The translations under genes and the position numbers were made by a program. The notes below the pieces were generated by a model, which did not search any database, was not told where the DNA came from, and saw only the letters and a program-made list of their open reading frames with translations. Shown piece after piece: positions 58,525 to 64,000 of a stretch of DNA of 64,000 nt. Where the stretch lies: positions 1-64,000 of the forward strand of contig JAATET010000103.1 in the NCBI GenBank assembly GCA_015655545.1, written 5' to 3'. Source of the DNA: Chthoniobacterales bacterium (GTDB lineage Bacteria; Verrucomicrobiota; Verrucomicrobiia; Chthoniobacterales; JAATET01). Every line of letters begins with the position of its first letter. Within the stretch, counting starts at the first letter, position 1.

Positions 58525-59340
58525 ATGGCGGCAGGCATTCGACTTCTGAGCACCGACTTCGACGGCACGCTTATCGGGCATCCCTCCGACGGGCGCTGCA
58601 TCCCCGCGCTCGCCCGCGCGCTGGCCGGCTTTAAAGCTTCCGGAGGTCTTTGGGCCGTAAATACCGGCCGCTCGCTTGCCCACGCGATCGAGGGCCTGGA
58701 AATTTTCCACGCTCCGGTCGAACCCGACTTTTTTCTCACTCACGAGCGGGAACTTTATCATCGCGATCCCGCAACGGGAAAGTGGCAGGACTTTGGCGAC
58801 TGGAATCGCGTGGCGCGCGAGCGTCATGCAGAGCTTTTTCACCGATCCGGCACGATCTTTGCGCAGCTTCAAGCCTTCGTCGCCGGCATGCCCGATGTGA
58901 CCTTGATCGAGGAAGATGGTCACACCGCCGGCTTGATCACCAGCGACGAGACGACCATGGCTCTCGTGGCAAAGGGCCTGGACGCCCTGCGCGCCGACTT
59001 TCCTGACTTTAGCTATCAGCGCAACACGATCTACCTGCGCTTCTGTCACGCGGACTATCACAAAGGGTCCGTGCTTCGCGAGTTGTGCCGGCTTTTGGCC
59101 GTGCCCGCCGCCGAGGTCTTCGCCGCGGGCGACCATTTCAACGACCTCTCCATGCTCGATCCAAAGGTGGCGGGCCATCTGGCCTGCCCGGCGAATGCCA
59201 TCGCGGAAGTCAAATCCGCCGTCACCGCGGCGGGCGGATGGGTCTCCGGACGCCGTTTCGGCGAAGGGATCGCCGCGGCGCTCGCCGCGGTATTGCGCGC
59301 GCCAAAGAAAACCAGAAAAAAGCCGGCGGCTGTTTTCTGA
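58525..59340 (+). CDS. HAD-superfamily hydrolase, Cof type
   Basis: A 271-residue protein starting at ATG 58525. Motif I is LLSTDFDGTLIG with both Asp residues, motif II AVNTGRSLAHA, motif III K in DYHKGSVLRELC, and motif IV AAGDHFNDLSML. The inserted C2-type cap (about residues 85-185) places it with Cof/YbiV sugar phosphatases. The substrate is unknown. The stop codon lies in the loop of a strong hairpin that terminates the convergent gene. Confidence 0.88.
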   Translation: MAAGIRLLSTDFDGTLIGHPSDGRCIPALARALAGFKASGGLWAVNTGRSLAHAIEGLEIFHAPVEPDFFLTHERELYHRDPATGKWQDFGDWNRVARERHAELFHRSGTIFAQLQAFVAGMPDVTLIEEDGHTAGLITSDETTMALVAKGLDALRADFPDFSYQRNTIYLRFCHADYHKGSVLRELCRLLAVPAAEVFAAGDHFNDLSMLDPKVAGHLACPANAIAEVKSAVTAAGGWVSGRRFGEGIAAALAAVLRAPKKTRKKPAAVF

Positions 59341-59351
59341 CAGCCGCCGGC
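59316..59351 (-). terminator. Rho-independent terminator of the H1-like gene
   Basis: A perfect 11-bp stem, GCCGGCGGCTG (59322-59332) and CAGCCGCCGGC (59341-59351), with an 8-nt loop. Read on the minus strand it runs into six T (bases 59316-59321 are A on the plus strand). It lies within the last codons and stop of the HAD gene, so the two genes share it. Confidence 0.8.
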
Positions 59352-59382
59352 GGATAAGGAGATGTTTTTAGCTAAGCTTGGC

Positions 59383-59901
59383 TTATGCCTCGGGCTGCAC
59401 ATTCGGAGTGCCCACGACTTTGAAGGCATAGCGCGCTTCTCCGACCTTTGCGACCTCGGGAAGCTTCTTGCCGGTCGTGCTAAACCACACGTGCACGTTC
59501 TGGTTTTTCACACCCAGCTTGGCGGAGATGTCCTTGACGGACGCGCCTTCCGGTCCGGCGGTCGAAAGAAGCTTGAGGATCTGGCTTTTCAAAGCTCCGC
59601 GGCGTCCCGCGCTTTTGGGCGCTGCCGGAGCCTTGGCCATTTTGACTTTCGGAGCTTTCTTGGGCTTTTTGGGAGCCTCGGCGGCTTTCGGAGCTTTGAT
59701 CTTGGCCGCTTTTTTCGCGGCAGCTTTTCCGGGCGGGCGTCCACGGCGTTTGCCGGCGGCGGTCTTTTTCACGGGCTTGCCGGAAAAGAGCGAGGCGAGC
59801 CGCTCATCCAGTGCGCCCAGTTGCTTTTGCAGCGCGGATTTCAATTCGCTGAGCTTGATCAATTCGCGCAGCACATCGGGATTTAATTTGGAGAAGTCCA
59901 T
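59383..59901 (-). CDS. Histone H1-like AT-hook nucleoid protein
   Basis: A 172-residue protein with three parts. Residues 1-42 are helical (LRELIKLSELKSALQKQLGA). Residues 45-100 hold an AT-hook (RGRPPG at 53-58) inside a Lys/Ala/Pro tract, as in eukaryotic H1 tails. Residues 103-160 resemble a winged helix (LKSQILKLLSTAGPEGASVK, DISAKLGVKNQNVHVWFSTT). It probably binds AT-rich minor grooves and compacts DNA. AT-hook plus winged helix in one small bacterial protein is uncommon. A clear terminator lies behind it. Confidence 0.75.
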   Translation of the reverse strand: MDFSKLNPDVLRELIKLSELKSALQKQLGALDERLASLFSGKPVKKTAAGKRRGRPPGKAAAKKAAKIKAPKAAEAPKKPKKAPKVKMAKAPAAPKSAGRRGALKSQILKLLSTAGPEGASVKDISAKLGVKNQNVHVWFSTTGKKLPEVAKVGEARYAFKVVGTPNVQPEA

Positions 59902-59973
59902 GCCCTTTGTTTAAACGAATGCTTAGATCGAATGCAAATATTATTTTAACATTAGCTATTCTTATAACTTTTG

Positions 59974-60642
59974 ATGTTCGAGCCTCTTTTGAAAGTCGAC
60001 GCCTGGGTATTTCACCTCGATGAATGCGCGATTTCTCCGATTTCCCATCCCGCGGATGCGGCCCGCGCGGCGCAAATCGCCGATCCGGTGCCGCGGAGGC
60101 GCTATGCAAGGGGGCGGGCGGCGCTAAGACGCGTGCTCGCCCTGCGGCTGGGGATAAATCCGGAAGCGGTGGCCTTGGAAATCGCTCCGGGCGGCAAGCC
60201 AGGCGTGGCGGGTTGCGATTTTTCCATCTCGCATTCCGGCCCCTGGCTGGTCGTGGCTGTTGGCGACACGGCGGTCGGCGTGGATATCGAAATGCCCCGT
60301 CCGCGTCGAAACATGATGGACCTCGCGGAGCGATTTTTTTCGGCGCGGGATATTCGTTATTTGCGCGATGCGGCGGAAATGGCGCGCGATCGCGCTTTCT
60401 TTCGTCTCTGGGTCGCCAAGGAAGCCGCGCTTAAATGCGCGGGCGTGGGGCTGGCGCTCCATTTGCATAAGGCGGAGTGCATCGTCGCGGAGCAGGCCCT
60501 GGTCGGGGTGCGATGGGACGGGGAGCGATTTTCCGTTCAGGAATTTCACCTGCCGGATGGCACACCCGGCGCGGTGGCGTGGCGGGGCGAAAACAAGGCG
60601 CAGATCGAGTGGCGCGATCCGGCGGAAATCGCCGCTAGCTAA
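59974..60642 (+). CDS. 4'-phosphopantetheinyl transferase (Sfp type)
   Basis: A 222-residue protein starting at ATG 59974. The metal and CoA motifs are FSISHSG (84-89), VGVDIE (101-106, with D104 and E106) and WVAKEAALK (146-154). The single-chain length of about 220 residues is the Sfp/AcpT kind, not the short AcpS. It activates carrier proteins with phosphopantetheine. No polyketide or peptide synthetase is nearby, so fatty-acid ACP or a distant cluster is the probable partner. Confidence 0.9.
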   Translation: MFEPLLKVDAWVFHLDECAISPISHPADAARAAQIADPVPRRRYARGRAALRRVLALRLGINPEAVALEIAPGGKPGVAGCDFSISHSGPWLVVAVGDTAVGVDIEMPRPRRNMMDLAERFFSARDIRYLRDAAEMARDRAFFRLWVAKEAALKCAGVGLALHLHKAECIVAEQALVGVRWDGERFSVQEFHLPDGTPGAVAWRGENKAQIEWRDPAEIAAS

Positions 60643-60647
60643 TTGAC

Positions 60648-61022
60648 CTATGCGGAAAAACTTTCGCCGCAGGAGCAATGGGCGACGGCATTCGGGTTGG
60701 TGACTTTGAAGCCGCCTTTTTGCAGGTCTTCGCTGAAATCCAATTCCGAACCGCTGACAAAGAGCGCGCTCTTGGGATCGACGACCACGCGCACGTCGCG
60801 GGAATGCACCATGATGTCACGGTTCGCGGGACCATCGACGAGATCCATCTTGTATTGCAGTCCGGAACAGCCTCCGCCGATGACGGCGACGCGCAGGGCG
60901 CCTTCGGGCCGGCCTTGTTTCTCAAGCAGCGCGCGCAGTTTGCGACTCGCCGGATCGGTGATGCAAATCAGCTTTTCGTTGCCGATCCGATATTGGACGG
61001 CGGGCTCCGCGGCGGTGCTCAT
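60648..61022 (-). CDS. A-type iron-sulfur carrier (IscA/ErpA family)
   Basis: A 124-residue HesB-like protein. The three cluster cysteines are C52 in GGGCSGLQY and C116, C118 in HCSCGESF. The N-terminus ICITDPASRKLRALLEKQG is typical. It delivers Fe-S clusters to target proteins; the siroheme/4Fe-4S enzyme CysI is one candidate client in this genome. It is convergent with the PPTase gene (5 bp between stops). No isc or suf genes are beside it. Confidence 0.93.
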   Translation of the reverse strand: MSTAAEPAVQYRIGNEKLICITDPASRKLRALLEKQGRPEGALRVAVIGGGCSGLQYKMDLVDGPANRDIMVHSRDVRVVVDPKSALFVSGSELDFSEDLQKGGFKVTNPNAVAHCSCGESFSA

Positions 61023-61124
61023 GGCGGCAAGGTATCTCCGATGCCGGCGGGGTTCAAGCGGGCGTATGGCGGTTTCGGATTCTTAGGCATGGCGGAAGTT
61101 CGCGGCGGCGCGTAAAATAATACG

Positions 61125-61694
61125 ATGCGCATTGTCCTGGCGGCCACCGGTGCGAGTGGCGCGATTTATCTCCAGCGGCTGCTCGACCACTTGGAGCAGG
61201 CTGGCGGGCATGAGATCCATCTCGTGCTGAGCAGTTATGCAAAGCAGGTCGTCCATGAGGAGATCGACGCGTTGCGGGTGCCGGCGGGCGTGATCGAGCA
61301 CTCGGACAAGTCGATGAACGCGCCGTTCGCCAGCGGCTCGGCGCGGTTCGATGCGATGGTGGTCGTGCCGTGCTCGATGGGCACGCTGGGACGCATCGCG
61401 GCGGGCACGAGCGAGTCGCTGATTTTGCGCGCGGCCGACGTTTTTCTGAAGGAGCGGCGGCGCCTGATCCTCGTGCCGCGCGAGACGCCGTGGAGCTTGA
61501 TCCACGCGCGCAATGCCGTCGCGGCGCTCGAAGCGGGCGCGAGTTTGCTGCCCGCGATGCCTTCATTTTACAGCCGCCCGCGGACGATCGAGTCGGCGGT
61601 GGATACCGTCGTGTGGCGGATTCTCGATCAGCTCGGGATCGAGGCGCGGGACGCCTGCCGCTGGCGCGAATCGACGGATACGCAGGTTTCTTGA
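61125..61694 (+). CDS. ubiX: Flavin prenyltransferase UbiX
   Basis: A 189-residue UbiX/Pad1 family protein: VLAATGASGAIYLQRLLDHL, the HLVLSSYAKQVV strand, SARFDAMVVVPCSMGTLGRI, then LILVPRETPWSLIHARN. It attaches a dimethylallyl group to FMN to make prenylated FMN for UbiD-type decarboxylases. No UbiD gene is in the window; the partner must be elsewhere. Length and motif order are normal. Confidence 0.94.
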   Translation: MRIVLAATGASGAIYLQRLLDHLEQAGGHEIHLVLSSYAKQVVHEEIDALRVPAGVIEHSDKSMNAPFASGSARFDAMVVVPCSMGTLGRIAAGTSESLILRAADVFLKERRRLILVPRETPWSLIHARNAVAALEAGASLLPAMPSFYSRPRTIESAVDTVVWRILDQLGIEARDACRWRESTDTQVS

Positions 61695-61782
61695 CAGGAA
61701 ATTTTTCGATCCGGCATCGACAGAAGTTGCGGAGTCCGCTTAGGGTTTCCGCGCTCGATAAGAGAAGCAATCAGACAACGTT

Positions 61783-63810
61783 TTGCACCGCGAGATTGTG
61801 ATTCCTCCCATCCAAGCCGCCAAGGAACTCGATGTGCATCAGCTTCGGCGGATACTTAACGAGCCTGGTTTTTTTCAGCTTATTTTCGACGCTCTCCCTT
61901 TGATGGTCGTGGTGAAAAGCGCCCGACCGGAGACTTTCGGCCAGTTTTTGCTCTGGAATCGCGTGGCCGAGGAATGGCTGGGCCTGATGGCGAGCGAGGT
62001 GATCGGCCGGACGGATCACGACTTCTTTCCGCCGGAGCAGGCGGAGTTTTTTCGGGAGACGGATCGCGGGGTGGTGCGTGCGCGCCGGACGGTCGATGTC
62101 CCCGACGAGCCCATCTTGAGCCGGACGCTCGGCGAGCGGTTTATTCACACCGTCAAGACGCCGATCTACGACGATGAAGGGGAGCCGCTGGCCTTGTTGA
62201 ACGTCTCGGAGGACATCACGGAGCGGAAGCTCTCCGATGAGGCGATGCGCGAGAGTGAGGAGCGCTGGCTGCTCGCGCTGGCCGGCAGCGAGGGCGGGGT
62301 GTGGGATTGGAACATCCGCTCCGGCGAGCTGTTTTATTCGGAACGCTGGCGGGAGATGTTCGGTTTTGCTGAAGCGGAGCTCCCGCGCAGCACGCAGGAG
62401 CTGCTGGAGTTGATTCATGCCGAGGATCGCGCCGCCGTGCGGCAGCACACACGGGATCTGCTCCGGCGGAAGATCGACCTCTTCCGTTGCGAATACCGGA
62501 TGCGCTGCCGCGGCGGCGGCTACAAATGGATACTGGCCCACGCCAAGGCTCACTCCGATGCGGCCGCCCGCCCCACGCGCATGATCGGCACGCTCATCGA
62601 TATTTCCGATCGCAAGCTCGTCGAAGCCCAGCTCGTCGAGGCCAAGGAGGCCGCCGAGAGCGCCAGCCGCGCGAAGAGCGATTTCCTGGCGATGATGAGT
62701 CACGAGATCCGCACGCCGCTCAATGGCGTGCTCGGTTTCGCGGACTTGCTCGGCGGCACGACCCTCCAGGAAAACCAGCGCGAGTATGTGCACACGATCC
62801 GCGAGAGTGGATCGAACCTCCTGCACGTGCTCAACGACATTCTCGATTACTCGAAAATCGAGGCCGGGAAACTCGCCCTCGACAGCCAGCCGACGGTGCT
62901 GCGGGAGGTCGTGGAATCCGCCGCGGAGACCTTCCGCGCCAAGGCGGACGCCAAGGGCCTCGATCTCCTGATCGACATCTCCCCCGGCACGCCGAGAGTC
63001 GTTTCCGTCGATGCGCTTCGTCTCCAGCAGGTGCTGATGAATCTCGTGAGCAACGCCGTGAAATTCACCTCCATCGGCTCGGTGAAAATCACGGTCGCGC
63101 CACTGGAGGCGGTGAAGGAGCCGGACGGCGCGAGCTTGCGCTTCACGGTCGCGGACACGGGAATCGGGATGAGTGGCGAGGACTTGCCGCGATTGTTCGA
63201 GCCGTTCGAACAGCACGATATTTCCATGGTGCGGCGCTTTGGCGGCACCGGCCTGGGTCTGGCGATCGTGCAGCGGCTGGTCGGCATGATGAATGGGCGC
63301 ATCTCCGCCACCAGCGCTCCGGATGAGGGCACGACGTTCATTGTCGATTTCACGCTGCCCGTGCTCACGCCGGCTCCGGCCCCGCCGCTCACGACTGTGC
63401 GCGCGGCACGAACCAAGCCGTCATCGCCCGCGTCCATCCTTCTCGTGGAGGACAATCCCGTGAACCGCCGTCTCGCCCGTCTCATGCTCGAGCGGATCGG
63501 TTATTCGCCCGACGAGGCGGAGGATGGCCTCGTCGCGGTCGAGCTCGCGCGGCAGCGTCGATACGACGTGATTTTGATGGATATCCAAATGCCCGGCATG
63601 GACGGCTACGAGGCCGCGACGCGCATCCTCGAAATGGCGCCGCGGATATGCATCGTCGCCCTCACCGCGCATGCGATGCCCGCCGACCGCGAGCGCTCCA
63701 CCGCCCACGGCATGTTTCTGCATCTCACGAAGCCCGTGCGCATCGACGAGCTGCGCGACGCGCTGGCCGCCTGCGCGGCACGAGCTTCACAAACCGCCGC
63801 ATCCGACTAA
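61783..63810 (+). CDS. Hybrid sensor histidine kinase with two PAS domains and receiver
   Basis: A 675-residue cytosolic signalling protein with no membrane span. PAS 1 lies at about 30-150 (VVKSARPETFGQFLLWNRVA; TPIYDDEGEPLALLNVSEDI), PAS/PAC 2 at 155-275, HisKA with phospho-acceptor H307 in MMSHEIRTPLNGVLGF, HATPase with VSNAVKFT, VADTGIGMS and RRFGGTGLGLAIVQRL, then a receiver with D600 in VILMDIQMPGMDG. The frame starts at TTG 61783; GTG 61798 is an alternative. There is no adjacent response regulator, so output is through the attached receiver or distant partners. Confidence 0.92.
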   Translation: MHREIVIPPIQAAKELDVHQLRRILNEPGFFQLIFDALPLMVVVKSARPETFGQFLLWNRVAEEWLGLMASEVIGRTDHDFFPPEQAEFFRETDRGVVRARRTVDVPDEPILSRTLGERFIHTVKTPIYDDEGEPLALLNVSEDITERKLSDEAMRESEERWLLALAGSEGGVWDWNIRSGELFYSERWREMFGFAEAELPRSTQELLELIHAEDRAAVRQHTRDLLRRKIDLFRCEYRMRCRGGGYKWILAHAKAHSDAAARPTRMIGTLIDISDRKLVEAQLVEAKEAAESASRAKSDFLAMMSHEIRTPLNGVLGFADLLGGTTLQENQREYVHTIRESGSNLLHVLNDILDYSKIEAGKLALDSQPTVLREVVESAAETFRAKADAKGLDLLIDISPGTPRVVSVDALRLQQVLMNLVSNAVKFTSIGSVKITVAPLEAVKEPDGASLRFTVADTGIGMSGEDLPRLFEPFEQHDISMVRRFGGTGLGLAIVQRLVGMMNGRISATSAPDEGTTFIVDFTLPVLTPAPAPPLTTVRAARTKPSSPASILLVEDNPVNRRLARLMLERIGYSPDEAEDGLVAVELARQRRYDVILMDIQMPGMDGYEAATRILEMAPRICIVALTAHAMPADRERSTAHGMFLHLTKPVRIDELRDALAACAARASQTAASD

Positions 63811-63820
63811 GGTAGGCGCC

Positions 63821-64000
63821 ATGATTCGGCGCGGCATCGGGGCGGGCAGCGGGACGGCGGCGGCGTTGTTTTGTTGTCTCGCGATGCCGGCGCTCGCGGG
63901 ACCGGTAAGCTTTCAATTCAAAAAGCAGAGCGACTGGGGCCAGGGATTCGTCGGCGAGGTCACGCTTACGAATCAATCCGGCGACGACGTGAAGGACTGG
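63821..64000 (+). CDS. Secreted CBM2-like protein, truncated by the window end
   Basis: The first 60 residues are visible, running off the end of the window. A signal peptide (TAAALFCCLAMPALAG) is followed by PVSFQFKKQSDWGQGFVGEV and TLTNQSGDDVKDW, the start of a cellulose-binding CBM2 fold (SDWGxGFxxxVTLTN). The start ATG 63821 is 10 nt after the kinase stop. It is probably a plant-polysaccharide binding or hydrolysing protein; the catalytic part, if any, lies beyond the window. Confidence 0.7.
   Translation, partial: MIRRGIGAGSGTAAALFCCLAMPALAGPVSFQFKKQSDWGQGFVGEVTLTNQSGDDVKDW

Overview
The window is a high-GC bacterial chromosome segment, most likely from a member of the Verrucomicrobiota. 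The best evidence is a Verru_Chthon cassette (four pilin-like genes in the order D-B-C-A, 30.6-36.1 kb) together with a PEP-CTERM secreted nuclease, a PilT/PilU-like pair and several secreted glycoside hydrolases. The genus cannot be fixed from sequence alone. About 64 protein genes and two tRNAs are supported. Coding is dense on both strands, with many 1-4 bp start/stop overlaps. No rRNA, CRISPR array, transposase or integrase was found.

Layout. 0-1.5 kb: DciA-like, HAD and FolB genes, then tRNA-Gly(GCC). 1.5-3.66 kb: a small accessory patch behind the tRNA with a Phd/VapC-type toxin-antitoxin pair, a secreted orphan protein and a divergent XRE regulator. It is closed by a degenerate copy of the tRNA 3' end and a terminator, so it looks like a decayed tRNA-linked island. 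3.6-8.3 kb: LLM flavin oxidoreductase, PEP-CTERM nuclease, a flavin-reductase remnant, sulfite reductase (CysI) and a REP-like palindrome. 8.3-19.2 kb: RNA-related genes (S4 protein, a Tgt-MnmD-like fusion, a THUMP methyltransferase, a TrmN6-like enzyme, TrpS) with redox enzymes, esterases and a CAT-anticodon tRNA. 19.2-24.5 kb: a membrane alpha/beta-hydrolase lacking its catalytic His, an M48 protease, an RlmI-like methyltransferase and a GH28 enzyme.

24.6-28.0 kb is a complete Mla/MCE lipid-transport operon (STAS-MlaE permease, ATPase, MCE protein, lipoprotein). 28.0-30.4 kb holds PabB and a proline-rich secreted protein. 30.6-36.9 kb is the Verru_Chthon operon. Its gene order and N-terminal features match the gspH-I-J-K minor pseudopilin set of type II secretion, with a very large GspK-like member and an extra secreted fifth gene. 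Its later part is clearly AT-richer than the surroundings. 37.0-44.4 kb is rich in carbohydrate enzymes (GHL10/YngK, GH5, GH46 chitosanase) interspersed with a mini-RNase III-like gene, a yeast-FCY1-like deaminase, an M42 peptidase and polyphosphate kinase.

44.5-55.9 kb: DUF4202, an MFS transporter, a short sigma-70 factor, a beta-CASP hydrolase followed by an in-frame transporter remnant, RecN coupled to a CHASE2-like membrane protein, a PhnP-like hydrolase, and TIGR03790 and DUF2851 proteins. 56-64 kb: two tandem PilT-family ATPases, HAD, a histone-H1-like AT-hook protein, a phosphopantetheinyl transferase, an A-type Fe-S carrier, UbiX, a hybrid histidine kinase and the start of a secreted CBM2-like protein cut by the window end.
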